The notes: generated from the sequence alone by a model not told the origin. A stretch of 64,000 bases of DNA from Pseudobutyrivibrio ruminis (GCA_015057305.1 SVES01000009.1:1-64000), one strand, 5' to 3'; positions 7,775 to 17,724 are shown, counted from the stretch's first letter. A program made the numbers and translations.

Positions 7775-10700
7775 TTAAATATTAAAGAAATCAGATAGTG
7801 AAAGCTGATTAGATTTTGGTAAATCCTTTACAATTCCTAACTCAACCATCTTGTCAAGAATAGTCTGAGAAACCTTTCCTCTGTCTCGTATTTCATCCTG
7901 GGATAAAAATTTCCCCTGGGCAGCCGCGATTTGAAGCTGCTCAGCAGCCTTGTCACCCATTCCTGAAATAACATTGAATGGAGGAAGTAACTTCCCATCT
8001 ACTATTTTAAAGTATCTTGAGTCAGATTGGTATAGGTCCATAGGTAAAAATTCAAATCCTCTTGCATACATTTCCTGACAAAGTCTAAGTGCAATAAGGG
8101 TATCCTTATCTGTAGCAGATGGATTTGGCAAGGCTTTTAAATTTTTAATCTCCTGTTCACACCTTGCTTTACCCTGACAGCATTTTTCGTAATCAAATCC
8201 ACCAGCACGAATTGAAAAGAAAGCAGCATAATAAGCCAATGGATAATTTATTTTACAGTAGGCAACACGCCATGCCATCATAACATATGCAGCAGCATGA
8301 GCCTTCGGGAACATGTATTTGATTTTTTCACAAGAGCCAATGTACCAATCAGGAACTCCATGCTCTTTCATATGCTCCTTGTAGGTCGGCCATTCTTTAC
8401 ATTTACCTTTTGCCACTACGCCTTTACGTACTCGCTCCATAATTGTAAAGGATTCAGCAGGATCCAAGCCCATATGAATCAAATAAACCATAATATCATC
8501 ACGAGTACAGATAGCTTCAGTGATAGTTGCTACACCATTTAAAATTAAATCCTGAGCATTACCTAGCCAAACGTCTGTACCATGTGCAAGTCCAGCTATA
8601 CGCACCAAATCTGTGAAATACTGAGGCTTAGCCTCAACAAGCATCTGCATAGCGAAATCAGTACCAAACTCTGGAATTCCAAGTGTTCCAAGTGGTGTAC
8701 CCATAATATCCTCTGGCTTGATTCCAAGAGCATCTGTACTTTGGAAAAGTGACATAACCCCCTTATCATCAAGAGGAATCTCTGTTGCATTTATACCTGT
8801 CAAATCCTCCAATCGCTTAATCATAGTAGGATCCAAATGACCTAAAATATCAAGCTTTAGAAGGTTGGCGTCGATTTTATGGTAATCAAAGTGTGTAGTA
8901 ACTATATCCGTGTCCTTATTTGCAGGATGCTGCACTGGAGTAAAGGAATATATATCCTCACCATTAGGAAGAACTACTACACCACCTGGATGCTGACCTG
9001 TTGTAGATTTAACACCTTCTACCCCTTTTGCAATACGTTCGTTTTCAGCACGACGCTTCTTAATATCTCGCTTTTCAAAATACTTAAGCACATAACCAAC
9101 TGCATTTTTATCCGCCAAAGTAGAAACGGTACCAGCCTTAAAGGTCTGTCCTTCTCCAAATATAACCTCTGTATACTTGTGAGCCTTGGACTGATATTCA
9201 TTAGAGAAATTTAAATCAATATCAGGCTCCTTATCTCCTTTAAAACCAAGGAAGGTTTCGAATGGAATATCAAATCCATCCTTTACCAAAGGCTTGCCAC
9301 ATTTCGGACAGATTTTATCAGGCATATCTACACCAGACAACCCCTTATCGATAGTCTCCTTTACTTCCGGGCCGTCAAAATCAACATAGAAGCAATTTGG
9401 ACATCTGTAATGTGGTGGCAGCGGGTTAACCTCTGTAATTCCAGCCATTGTGGCAGCAAATGAGGAACCTACGGAACCACGGGAACCTACAAGATATCCA
9501 TCCTCGTTGGATTTCCATACCAGCTTTTGAGCAATAATGTACATAACGGAATAACCATTACCAATGATAGAATTAAGCTCTCTCTCCAGTCTGGCTGCTA
9601 CTATCTCAGGAAGCTCTGGTCCATAAACCTCATGAGCTCTAGTCTCGCAAATACGACGTAAATCTTCCTCTGAATGTTCGATTACAGGCGGACATTTATC
9701 TGGACGAACTGGATGAATGCGCTCCACCATATCCGCTATCATATTTGTATTTTCAACAACAACCTCATGAGCTTTTGCAAGTCCCAAGTAAGCAAACTCC
9801 TCTAACATTTCATCTGTAGTATGAAGATATAATGGAGCTTGCTGATCTGCATCGTCAAAGCCTTTGTTAGCCATGATGATTCGTCTATAGACTTCATCCT
9901 CAGGGTCAAGGAAATGCACATCACAAGTGGCAACAACCGGCTTGTTAAATTCCTCTCCTAAGGCTACAATCTGCTTATTTATATTTTGTAAATCTTTGAC
10001 GGAATTAATGTCCTCATATTTATCTGAGCGAATCATGAATTCATTATTTCCAACAGGCTGAATTTCTAAATAATCATAGAAATTTGCGATACGAGCAATC
10101 TCAGAATCATCTCGTCCATCAACAATAGCTCTATAAAGCTCACCTGCCTCGCAGGCACTACCGATTATCAAGCCCTCTCTATATTCAGCCAGTAAAGTCT
10201 TAGGCACTCTAGGATACCTGCTATAATATTTGATGTGTGATTCGGAAACCAGTCTGTATAAATTAATACGCCCTAAATCATTCTTTGCAAGAACGATACA
10301 ATGATGTGGCTTCATTTTTTTTATCTGTTCAGTTCCTGGCTTGCTATGGGCATTTAATTGTGTTAAATCAAATATATTTTCATTTTCAAGCTTAACTATG
10401 AATTTCTCAAAAATCTTGGATGTAACCTCTGCATCATCTACGGCCCTGTGATGATGCTCATTTACAAGATTTTCTGCCTTACAAACAGCATCAAGATTGA
10501 ATCTTGCCATATTTGGGTGAAGGTATCTAGCCATTTCCATAGTATCTACGTGGGTAAAATCGTATTCAATATTAAGCTTTTTGCAATTATGCTTTATAAA
10601 GCTAGTATCAAACCCAGCGTTATGAGCCACTAGAACTGTTCCCTGACAAAACTCGATAAATTTTGGCAAAATAACATCTATGGTAGGTGCATTTTCAACC

Positions 10701-12214
10701 ATCTCGTCTTTAATGGAGGTAAGCTCTGTGATTCTATATGGAATAGGCACCTTAGGATTTACAAACTCAGAAAATCGATCTACAACCTGGCCATTTGAAA
10801 TCTTTACCGCACCAATTTCAATTATCTCACATGTACGTGGATTGAAGCCCGTAGTCTCTATATCAAAAACTACAAAATCTCCTCTAAGAGACTGACCCTT
10901 ACCATTTGTAACAATTTCTTTTGTATCATCCACAAGATAAATCTCGCAGCCGTAAATAACCTTAAAATCACCTAAATCATCCATGTGATCTGCATCACAA
11001 AAGGCCTGCACTACACCATGGTCTGTAATGGCCAATGCTTTATGCCCCCAGGACTTTGCTCGACTAATGATTGATGTAACCTCAGAAACACCATCAAATT
11101 CAGACATTTTGGTATGACAATGAAGCTCAACTCGTTTATCCACAGCCACATCCTGCCTGGTGACTCTAAAATCCTTTATCTTTTGAACAGAATTAATTCT
11201 ACCTACAGTAAGCTCTTTAGCGTAATCATCATCATTTAGAATTCCTGCTACCTTATAAAAGCCACCTTTTTTCAATAATGATTCAAACTCTTTTCCCTGT
11301 TCTAAATCGTTAAAGAAAAATTTTACAGAGATAGAATCTGTAAAATCTGTCATAGAGCCAGTACCAAAGTAACCGCCTCTCTTAGTCTCTCTAAATTCAA
11401 AGTCTGTTAACTGTCCCCTGATAACAATAGGGCCTAGCATTTCTCCATTAATGTCAATCATAGGTAGAGCATTTTCTTCTATAACATTTCCCATAATGAC
11501 ATCTGGATCCTCAGATTTTGTAAGAGGTCGAACATATTTCTTTTCTACCTTTTCCTCATCACCACTATTAGAGCCTTTTTTAGGAGAATTAGCTAATTCT
11601 TCATTTTTGTTTTCTTCCTTTGACTTAGCGTCCATTGCCTTAGCTGCAATTGAAGAAATTTTTTGTTCAATTTCTCTTTCTGCATTCTCCAAATATTTGC
11701 TTTTAACAGGCTCTTTATAATCAATGAAGATAGATGCATCCATGTGACATCTTTTACAAAGAATACTGTGTAATACATCAAAAAGCTCATGCTCTTTTTC
11801 TCTGCCTATAACAGTATCCTCAATAGTAACCTTTATTTTTCCGTCTTCTGTAATTTCAACATCAGCCTTTTTATATATATTAAAAAGAACTGCACTTTTT
11901 TCCTCCAGCTCCTCTAAAATACTATCATTGTATGATGATATTAAATTTTGTGGTGTATATTGGCTTGATAAATCAAAGTCCTCTAAAATACGAATTGAAA
12001 CATCATTATTTGAAAAGAATTGCTTTTTTATAGATTTTTCTAAGTGCCAAATACGACGCTTAGGAATAAGAGTATTAAAGGTAACGTATATACGAAGATC
12101 TTCTTTTGAACGACCTGTACTAACCTTAGTGACTGTGGCGTCACTAAGGGCATTAGACAAATCTTTTTCTGTATTCATGTTAGGGAATACTTCATAAAAT
12201 CCCATTTGATCCAT
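7775..12214 (-). CDS. polC: DNA polymerase III alpha subunit, Gram-positive PolC type
   Basis: PolC is the main replicative polymerase of low-GC Firmicutes. In order: an N-terminal domain, an OB domain, a PHP domain (HCHTKMSEFDG near residue 365) interrupted by a DEDDh 3'-5' proofreading exonuclease (FVVFDIETTGF near 450, then HNAGFDTSFI and HHRAVDDAEV), a zinc-binding stretch with CPNC and CPKCG, and the polymerase core with EPDIDLNFS. I start at the ATG at 12214 (1479 residues), which has GGGAGA upstream; the longer form from 12280 would translate the 3' arm of a large hairpin. It heads the polC-to-HAD operon, after ispG. Confidence 0.97.
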   Translation of the reverse strand: MDQMGFYEVFPNMNTEKDLSNALSDATVTKVSTGRSKEDLRIYVTFNTLIPKRRIWHLEKSIKKQFFSNNDVSIRILEDFDLSSQYTPQNLISSYNDSILEELEEKSAVLFNIYKKADVEITEDGKIKVTIEDTVIGREKEHELFDVLHSILCKRCHMDASIFIDYKEPVKSKYLENAEREIEQKISSIAAKAMDAKSKEENKNEELANSPKKGSNSGDEEKVEKKYVRPLTKSEDPDVIMGNVIEENALPMIDINGEMLGPIVIRGQLTDFEFRETKRGGYFGTGSMTDFTDSISVKFFFNDLEQGKEFESLLKKGGFYKVAGILNDDDYAKELTVGRINSVQKIKDFRVTRQDVAVDKRVELHCHTKMSEFDGVSEVTSIISRAKSWGHKALAITDHGVVQAFCDADHMDDLGDFKVIYGCEIYLVDDTKEIVTNGKGQSLRGDFVVFDIETTGFNPRTCEIIEIGAVKISNGQVVDRFSEFVNPKVPIPYRITELTSIKDEMVENAPTIDVILPKFIEFCQGTVLVAHNAGFDTSFIKHNCKKLNIEYDFTHVDTMEMARYLHPNMARFNLDAVCKAENLVNEHHHRAVDDAEVTSKIFEKFIVKLENENIFDLTQLNAHSKPGTEQIKKMKPHHCIVLAKNDLGRINLYRLVSESHIKYYSRYPRVPKTLLAEYREGLIIGSACEAGELYRAIVDGRDDSEIARIANFYDYLEIQPVGNNEFMIRSDKYEDINSVKDLQNINKQIVALGEEFNKPVVATCDVHFLDPEDEVYRRIIMANKGFDDADQQAPLYLHTTDEMLEEFAYLGLAKAHEVVVENTNMIADMVERIHPVRPDKCPPVIEHSEEDLRRICETRAHEVYGPELPEIVAARLERELNSIIGNGYSVMYIIAQKLVWKSNEDGYLVGSRGSVGSSFAATMAGITEVNPLPPHYRCPNCFYVDFDGPEVKETIDKGLSGVDMPDKICPKCGKPLVKDGFDIPFETFLGFKGDKEPDIDLNFSNEYQSKAHKYTEVIFGEGQTFKAGTVSTLADKNAVGYVLKYFEKRDIKKRRAENERIAKGVEGVKSTTGQHPGGVVVLPNGEDIYSFTPVQHPANKDTDIVTTHFDYHKIDANLLKLDILGHLDPTMIKRLEDLTGINATEIPLDDKGVMSLFQSTDALGIKPEDIMGTPLGTLGIPEFGTDFAMQMLVEAKPQYFTDLVRIAGLAHGTDVWLGNAQDLILNGVATITEAICTRDDIMVYLIHMGLDPAESFTIMERVRKGVVAKGKCKEWPTYKEHMKEHGVPDWYIGSCEKIKYMFPKAHAAAYVMMAWRVAYCKINYPLAYYAAFFSIRAGGFDYEKCCQGKARCEQEIKNLKALPNPSATDKDTLIALRLCQEMYARGFEFLPMDLYQSDSRYFKIVDGKLLPPFNVISGMGDKAAEQLQIAAAQGKFLSQDEIRDRGKVSQTILDKMVELGIVKDLPKSNQLSLSDFFNI

Positions 12215-12241
12215 AAACAAATTCTCCCAAAAATAAAGTAC

Positions 12242-12326
12242 ACTGGTTACACTAACAAGCCTTAGTATTTCTCCGCTCATCTAACACGATTCGCTTGAGA
12301 AATCTAAGAGCTTGTTAGTTACCAGT
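12242..12326 (-). repeat. Long imperfect inverted repeat (hairpin) before polC
   Basis: Arms 12242-12273 and 12297-12326 can form 28 base pairs in four blocks: ACTGGT/ACCAGT, ACTAACAAGC/GCTTGTTAGT, CTTAG/CTAAG and ATTTCTC/GAGAAAT, with only small bulges and a 23-base loop. It fills most of the 124-base gap between ispG and polC. On the minus strand it is followed by TACTTTATTTTT and then the polC ribosome binding site. It could be a leaky terminator, an RNA processing site or a regulatory leader. No T-box signature is present. Confidence 0.85.
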
Positions 12327-12338
12327 TCACCTAAATTT

Positions 12339-13391
12339 TTAATTCCTAGGCCAGTTTATTAACTCTTCCCTTAGCGCATTAAGCAACTGGTCTTCTGGGA
12401 GCTTGCGAACTACTTCACCATGTTTGATGAGAAGTCCTTCTCCAATACCGCCTGCAACGCCAAGGTCTGCTTCTTTTGCTTCACCTGGTCCATTAACAAC
12501 GCAGCCCATAACTGCAACTTTAATATCTAAATCAGAGAATTCTTCTACTAAATTCTCTACTTTATTTGCTAAACCAATCAAGTCTATTTGTGTACGTCCA
12601 CAAGTAGGACAAGATACAACCTCTATACCACCTTTTCTAAGGCCTAATGTACGAAGGATAAGCTTAGCAGACTTAATTTCTTCTATTGGGTCTCCAGTTA
12701 AAGACACACGTATTGTATCACCAATTCCCTGAGAAAGAATCAATGATAAACCGCAAGCGCTTTTGATATTACCAGCCTTAACAGTACCCGCTTCTGTAAT
12801 TCCTACATGAAGTGGATGTGTAGTTTTATCAGAAATAATTTCATGTGCACGAACGCACATCATTACATCAGATGATTTAATACTTATTACAAGATTATCA
12901 TAACCAAGACCTTCGATAATATTTACCTTATCTAGTGCTGATTCCACTAGACCTTCGGCCGTAACACCACCATATTTGGCTACCAAGTTCTTTTCCAATG
13001 AGCCAGAATTAACACCTACACGAATAGGTATATTTTTTGCCTTGGCTGCATCTACAACTGCCTTTATACGGTCTATGTTTCCGATATTACCTGGATTTAT
13101 ACGAATCTTGTCAGCTCCATTTTCGATTGCTGCAATAGCAAGTCTATAGTCAAAATGAATATCTGCAACAAGTGGTATATTAATTTGCTCCTTAATCTTA
13201 GCAAGAGCCTTTGCCGCATCCATATCTGGTACTGCGCAACGGATTATATCACAACCAGCTTTTTCAAGCTCTTTTATCTGTGCAACTGTAGCTGCAACAT
13301 CCTGAGTCTTTGTATTAGTCATTGACTGGATTAATATTGGATTATCTCCACCGATTACTTTATTACCAATTTTTACTTCTGTGGTTTTCAT
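12339..13391 (-). CDS. ispG: 4-hydroxy-3-methylbut-2-enyl diphosphate synthase
   Basis: IspG (GcpE) is the iron-sulfur enzyme that reduces MEcPP to HMBPP in the MEP isoprenoid pathway. The 350-residue product is the bacterial length and has the TIM-barrel N-terminus (GGDNPILIQSMTNTKTQD) and the three [4Fe-4S] cysteines in VSCPTCGRTQIDL and VMGCVVNGPGEAKEADLG. It lies 9 bases after rseP and shares the operon with dxr and uppS, so three isoprenoid steps are made together. From memory, B. subtilis has proS at this place. Confidence 0.97.
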   Translation of the reverse strand: MKTTEVKIGNKVIGGDNPILIQSMTNTKTQDVAATVAQIKELEKAGCDIIRCAVPDMDAAKALAKIKEQINIPLVADIHFDYRLAIAAIENGADKIRINPGNIGNIDRIKAVVDAAKAKNIPIRVGVNSGSLEKNLVAKYGGVTAEGLVESALDKVNIIEGLGYDNLVISIKSSDVMMCVRAHEIISDKTTHPLHVGITEAGTVKAGNIKSACGLSLILSQGIGDTIRVSLTGDPIEEIKSAKLILRTLGLRKGGIEVVSCPTCGRTQIDLIGLANKVENLVEEFSDLDIKVAVMGCVVNGPGEAKEADLGVAGGIGEGLLIKHGEVVRKLPEDQLLNALREELINWPRN

Positions 13392-13400
13392 AGACTACCT

Positions 13401-14435
13401 CTAAAATAATTTTAAAATATCGTTGTACATAACAACAACCATAAGTGCCATTAAAAGCCCAAATCCTACAAAATTAATACCGTTTTCAATGTCAGGGTTC
13501 ATCTTTTTACCTCTAATGGTTTCAATGATAATTAGCAGGATTCTTCCACCATCAAGGGCCGGAAATGGCAGTAAATTCATTACGCCAAGGTTTGCAGTAA
13601 GAAGAATCGCTATAGAAAGCAAATTAACAAACACGTAAAAAGCACCACTTGTAACAGATTGATCATACACATCAGAAATAACAGTAACCACTCCCACAGG
13701 ACCAGACATTTCATTTACAGAAACAACGCCTGTGAAAAGCAGTCTCAAGCTACTGATTGTAGTATATATTTGGTATTTAATCTCATAGGCAGAATATTCC
13801 AGTACTCCTAAAGGTGAAAGCTTGCGATACTCAGTATTCTTTGTAATTCCTAATAGCTTCTTTCCTGCTTCCTCAGAATACTCAGGTGTAAGTACTGTAG
13901 AATATTTTTCACCATCTCTTTCGTATACTACGTTAAAGTTTTCTTCATCGGAATGTAAAAAAGTGTATAAACTGATTTCATTGTAAAAATGAACATTATA
14001 TCCATTGATACTGATAATTTCATCCCCTGCCTGAAGTCCTGCCTGTTCAGCAGATAATCCAGGAAGAACGTCAGAGATAGTTGTGTCATTAATACCAATT
14101 GCTGATATATAAATAACCGAAAGAATATAGGCTAAAATAAAATTGAAAAAAGGTCCTGCAAAAATAATTTGAAATCTCTCAAAACGTGATTTTTTGTTGA
14201 AGGCTCGTTCGCTATCACTTTCGTCGTCTTCTCCCTCCATCACACAGGAACCGCCAAAGGGAAGTAATTTCAAACAATATTTTGTTTCACCCTTTCCCCA
14301 TGAAAGCAAAGTAGGTCCAAGACCTAGTGTAAATTCGTTTACCTTAACGCCACATTTCTTGGCAAACAGGAAATGACCTAGCTCATGAAAAATTATGATA
14401 AAACTAAATATTAATATAGCAAGAATAATCTTCAC
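13401..14435 (-). CDS. rseP: Site-2 intramembrane zinc protease (RseP/RasP)
   Basis: Membrane metalloprotease that performs the second cut in regulated intramembrane proteolysis, for instance of anti-sigma factors and signal peptides. The zinc motif HELGH sits in the first membrane helix (residues 17-21), a PDZ domain occupies roughly 110-190, and the second active-site element NLLPFPALDGGRI lies near 295. At 344 residues it is full length, with about four membrane helices. The start is GTG, with an AGGTGG site formed by the last codons of dxr, whose stop is three bases away. Substrates are not identifiable here. Confidence 0.95.
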   Translation of the reverse strand: MKIILAILIFSFIIIFHELGHFLFAKKCGVKVNEFTLGLGPTLLSWGKGETKYCLKLLPFGGSCVMEGEDDESDSERAFNKKSRFERFQIIFAGPFFNFILAYILSVIYISAIGINDTTISDVLPGLSAEQAGLQAGDEIISINGYNVHFYNEISLYTFLHSDEENFNVVYERDGEKYSTVLTPEYSEEAGKKLLGITKNTEYRKLSPLGVLEYSAYEIKYQIYTTISSLRLLFTGVVSVNEMSGPVGVVTVISDVYDQSVTSGAFYVFVNLLSIAILLTANLGVMNLLPFPALDGGRILLIIIETIRGKKMNPDIENGINFVGFGLLMALMVVVMYNDILKLF

Positions 14436-14438
14436 TAA

Positions 14439-15587
14439 TTACCACCTACTCTCGATAAAGTCATATGTCATCTGCTCTGTCTCTAGAACCTGCTCAATTG
14501 AAGGATTAGCAATAAAATCTACATTAATCATTGCCTCTGACACAATCTCAGGAATCTCCAAAAACTTAATTTTATTATTTAAGAACTTTGCAACTGCTCT
14601 CTCATTTGCAGCATTGAAAACTGTAGGAACATTACCACCTGCATCCATAGCATCATAAGCCAATGAAAGCCCGTAAAAGGTTTCCATATCAGGCTTTTCA
14701 AATGTAAGAGTTCCCACCTTAAACAAATCTAAAGGCTCTGCATAAAGAGTCTTTCTATTAGGATAAAATAAAGCGTATAAGATAGGAAGTCTCATATCTG
14801 GGGTGCCCATCTGCCCAATTACAGCCCCATCCATAAATTCAACAGCTGAATGTAATATGCTCTGGGGATGTACCACAACCTCCACTTGATTTAAGTTAAC
14901 ACCAAAGAGCCATTTTGCTTCCATTACCTCAAGCCCCTTATTAATCATTGTGGCTGAATCAATTGTAATTTTTGCACCCATGGACCAGTTAGGATGCTTA
15001 AGGGCATCTTCAATGGTAACATTTTCAAGCTCATCAAGTGTACGTCCTCTAAATGGACCGCCTGAAGCCGTAAGTAAGATCTTAGAAATCTTATTGTGTC
15101 TTTCTCCATTTAAAGACTGAAAAATAGCGCTATGTTCACTATCTACTGGCAAAATAGAAACACCCTTTTCTTTAGCTAAAGGCATAATAATATGACCAGC
15201 TGTAACTAAAGTCTCTTTATTTGCAAGTGCAATTGTTTTACCGGCATTAATTGCTGCTATGGTAGGCTGAACTCCAATCATACCTACTACAGCAGTAACT
15301 ACAGTATCCGCTTCCTCAAAGGTGGCAACATTAATCAAGCCCTCCATGCCATAACATATATTAATATCTAAGTCTTTAATGCGAGCTTTTAAATCTGCCG
15401 CTAAATCTTCATCCTTTACAGATACAAGCTTTGGGCTATATTTTCTAATCTGTTTTTCAAATAATTCTAGATTCCTTCCGCAGGACATTGCAACAACCTG
15501 CAAATCATCAGGATTCTGGGATACAATATCTAGAGTTTGAGTACCTATAGAACCAGTAGAACCTAAAATTGCTATTTTCTGAGCCAT
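14439..15587 (-). CDS. dxr: 1-deoxy-D-xylulose 5-phosphate reductoisomerase
   Basis: Converts DXP to MEP with NADPH, the first committed step of the MEP pathway. Visible are the NADPH-binding GSTGSIGTQTLDIV at the N-terminus, the metal and substrate motif LPVDSEHSAIFQ, and the C-terminal helical domain after TLTFEKPD. Length is 382 residues, normal for the family. It sits 12 bases before cdsA in reverse order of transcription (cdsA first) and 3 bases ahead of rseP, the same neighbourhood as in B. subtilis. Confidence 0.97.
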   Translation of the reverse strand: MAQKIAILGSTGSIGTQTLDIVSQNPDDLQVVAMSCGRNLELFEKQIRKYSPKLVSVKDEDLAADLKARIKDLDINICYGMEGLINVATFEEADTVVTAVVGMIGVQPTIAAINAGKTIALANKETLVTAGHIIMPLAKEKGVSILPVDSEHSAIFQSLNGERHNKISKILLTASGGPFRGRTLDELENVTIEDALKHPNWSMGAKITIDSATMINKGLEVMEAKWLFGVNLNQVEVVVHPQSILHSAVEFMDGAVIGQMGTPDMRLPILYALFYPNRKTLYAEPLDLFKVGTLTFEKPDMETFYGLSLAYDAMDAGGNVPTVFNAANERAVAKFLNNKIKFLEIPEIVSEAMINVDFIANPSIEQVLETEQMTYDFIESRW

Positions 15588-15599
15588 AATCTACCTCAA

Positions 15600-16403
15600 C
15601 TAAACATAAAAATAATAAGCTAAAAAGAAAATGATTGGCGCAGTAATTATCATACTGTCAAATCTATCTAATATACCGCCGTGACCAGGAATAAGCTTAC
15701 CATAATCCTTGATCTCGAAATTGCGTTTAATAGCTGAGGCCGCCAAATCACCTATCATGGAAATAAGAGCCCCTACACCTGAAATAATTACAAGTGGAAG
15801 TGTTTGCAAATCATTCACCTTAAAAATTGCTGAAATGGCAACACAGTAAATTGCTGTAAACAGCATAGCACCAATAACACCACCTACTGCACCCTCTATA
15901 GATTTCTTAGGTGATAATATAGGGGACATTTTATGCTTTCCAAATAGCACGCCAACACAATATGCACTTGTGTCGCAGCCCCATGAGCACAAAAAAATAA
16001 GCCATACTATAAACTGCCCACCCACAAGCATCCTGGTTTGATATAAGAAGGAAAGCATTATACCTACGTAAAATAAACCAAAGAATACTGCCATGATTTG
16101 ATGAGTATGATACTTAGGGTATCCAAATACAAACACAGCAAGCAATAAAATTAGAAATGTGAGTAAAATAACCATATTATCTTGGCAGAATTTAAATTTC
16201 AAATCCAAGTAATATGAAATACATGCAACATATCCCAATATACCAGGTAAATTCTTCTCCACCTTAAATATTCGATATAATTCAAACATTCCTATAAGTG
16301 AAAGAATAAGCATTACTGCTAAAAGTAAATCTCCACCTGTGCAAATAAATAATAGCGCCAGAGCCACAAGAATTATTCCACTAATCAAACGAGTAACAAA
16401 CAT
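15600..16403 (-). CDS. cdsA: Phosphatidate cytidylyltransferase
   Basis: Integral membrane enzyme making CDP-diacylglycerol from phosphatidic acid and CTP, the precursor of anionic phospholipids. About eight hydrophobic helices cover the 267 residues. The family signature appears in LSPKKSIEGAVGG and in the C-terminal GKLIPGHGGILDRFDSM. It follows uppS by 11 bases and precedes dxr by 12. Nothing is unusual. Confidence 0.95.
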   Translation of the reverse strand: MFVTRLISGIILVALALLFICTGGDLLLAVMLILSLIGMFELYRIFKVEKNLPGILGYVACISYYLDLKFKFCQDNMVILLTFLILLLAVFVFGYPKYHTHQIMAVFFGLFYVGIMLSFLYQTRMLVGGQFIVWLIFLCSWGCDTSAYCVGVLFGKHKMSPILSPKKSIEGAVGGVIGAMLFTAIYCVAISAIFKVNDLQTLPLVIISGVGALISMIGDLAASAIKRNFEIKDYGKLIPGHGGILDRFDSMIITAPIIFFLAYYFYV

Positions 16404-16414
16404 ATTTTACCTTC

Positions 16415-17113
16415 CTATATACCGCCAAATCGACGATTTCTTTTATCGTATTCTTCTACAGCTTTCTTCAATTCCTCAGGAGTAAATTCTGGCCATGGAA
16501 CTGGAGTGAAATAAAATTCAGAATAAGCAAGCTGCCATAAAAGATAATTGGATAATCTCTGCTCTCCAGATGTTCTAATCATAAAATCCGGATCAGGTAT
16601 ATCTTTTGTATCAAGGTAGCTTGAAAACATTTTTTCATTTATATCATTTACATCAACAGAGCCATCTTTAACATCACCAGCAAGCTTTTTAATTGCTCTA
16701 GTCATTTCGTCTCTGCTTCCGTAATTAATTGCAATAGTAAGAGTCAGGCCTGTAAACTGTGACGAATAATCTGTAAGCTCTTTGATACTCTTTCTTAGCT
16801 TATCATCAAGCTTTGTCAAATCTCCAATGAATCGAACTCTCAGATTATCCTTTTTTGCTGTCTTCATACAGGTCTTTATATATTCACCTAAAAGCTTCAT
16901 CAAAGCCTTTACTTCATCATCTGGTCTAGACCAATTTTCGGTGGAAAAAGCATACATTGTTACGTATTTAACACCAAGGTCATGAGCAGCTCGGCAAATG
17001 GTTTCAACGTTTTTGGCGCCTACAGTATGTCCATAGGTACGAGGCATTCCCTTTGACTTGGCCCATCTGCCATTTCCATCTAAAATAATCGCAATATGCT
17101 CAGGTACGTTCAT
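16415..17113 (-). CDS. uppS: Isoprenyl transferase (undecaprenyl diphosphate synthase)
   Basis: Condenses eight isopentenyl diphosphates on farnesyl diphosphate in cis to give undecaprenyl diphosphate, the carrier for peptidoglycan. The catalytic Asp12 is in IILDGNGRWAKSKGMPRTYG, and the C-terminal conserved RTSGEQRLSNYLLWQ and FTPVPWPEF blocks are present. At 232 residues it is typical. GAGGAG lies upstream of the ATG. It is separated from frr by a strong terminator hairpin, leaving just 23 bases between hairpin and start, so expression must rely on read-through or on a promoter inside frr. Confidence 0.96.
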   Translation of the reverse strand: MNVPEHIAIILDGNGRWAKSKGMPRTYGHTVGAKNVETICRAAHDLGVKYVTMYAFSTENWSRPDDEVKALMKLLGEYIKTCMKTAKKDNLRVRFIGDLTKLDDKLRKSIKELTDYSSQFTGLTLTIAINYGSRDEMTRAIKKLAGDVKDGSVDVNDINEKMFSSYLDTKDIPDPDFMIRTSGEQRLSNYLLWQLAYSEFYFTPVPWPEFTPEELKKAVEEYDKRNRRFGGI

Positions 17114-17136
17114 AATCCTGCTCCTCTTTAATAATT

Positions 17137-17158
17137 AAAAAGGGCACTTACGTGCCCT
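17137..17158 (-). terminator. Intrinsic terminator between frr and uppS
   Basis: Minus strand AGGGCAC, loop GTAA and GTGCCCT form a 7-bp GC-rich stem (17158-17141) followed by a short T run and TTAATTATT. It lies just after the frr stop and before the uppS ribosome binding site, so it acts inside a gene cluster that is otherwise tightly packed. Confidence 0.85.
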
Positions 17159-17169
17159 GTAAAATCGGA

Positions 17170-17724
17170 TTATACTGTCATAATCTCTTTTGTCTTAGCT
17201 TCTACAGCTTTATCAACCTCAGCGATGAACTTATCTGTCATCTTTTGGCACTTATCCTCAAGATCCTTTATCTCATCTTCGGAAACGCCCTCATCCTTTG
17301 AGTGTTTCTTTAAAGCATCGATTGCATCTCTCCTGATATTTCTGATAGCAACTTTAGCATCCTCGCCATGTTTCTTAACGTCCTTAGCAATTTCCTTACG
17401 ACGTTCCTCAGTAAGCTCTGGGAAAACAAGACGAATAAGCTTACCATCATTTGTAGGATTAATTCCTATATCAGACATATTGATTGCCTTTTCTATCTCC
17501 TTTACAAGAGATGGCTCCCATGGCTGAATCTGAATAAGTCTTGGCTCTGGAACTGAAATATTGGCAACCTGCTGAAGTGGAGTAGGTGCACCATAATAAT
17601 CAACAGTTATCTTATCAAGAATGTGTGGATTAGCTCGTCCAGCTCGAATTGTAGTAAATTCGCTTTCAAGATTATTATAACTCTTTGTCATTTTCTCTTC
17701 ATAAGTAGAAAGTATATTATCCAT
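17170..17724 (-). CDS. frr: Ribosome recycling factor
   Basis: RRF splits post-termination ribosomes together with EF-G. The 184-residue product has the family features: TIRAGRANPHILDKI, the PTPLQQVANI hinge and the long C-terminal helix with RRDAIDALKKHSKDEG. It lies nine bases after pyrH, the common pyrH-frr pair. A terminator follows immediately, which suggests that pyrH-frr transcripts mostly end here. Confidence 0.97.
   Translation of the reverse strand: MDNILSTYEEKMTKSYNNLESEFTTIRAGRANPHILDKITVDYYGAPTPLQQVANISVPEPRLIQIQPWEPSLVKEIEKAINMSDIGINPTNDGKLIRLVFPELTEERRKEIAKDVKKHGEDAKVAIRNIRRDAIDALKKHSKDEGVSEDEIKDLEDKCQKMTDKFIAEVDKAVEAKTKEIMTV

Noticed and set aside
12215-12338. T-box leader for polC
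   Set aside because: The hairpin lacks the T-box AGGGTGGNACCGCG-like sequence and polC is not an amino acid gene.
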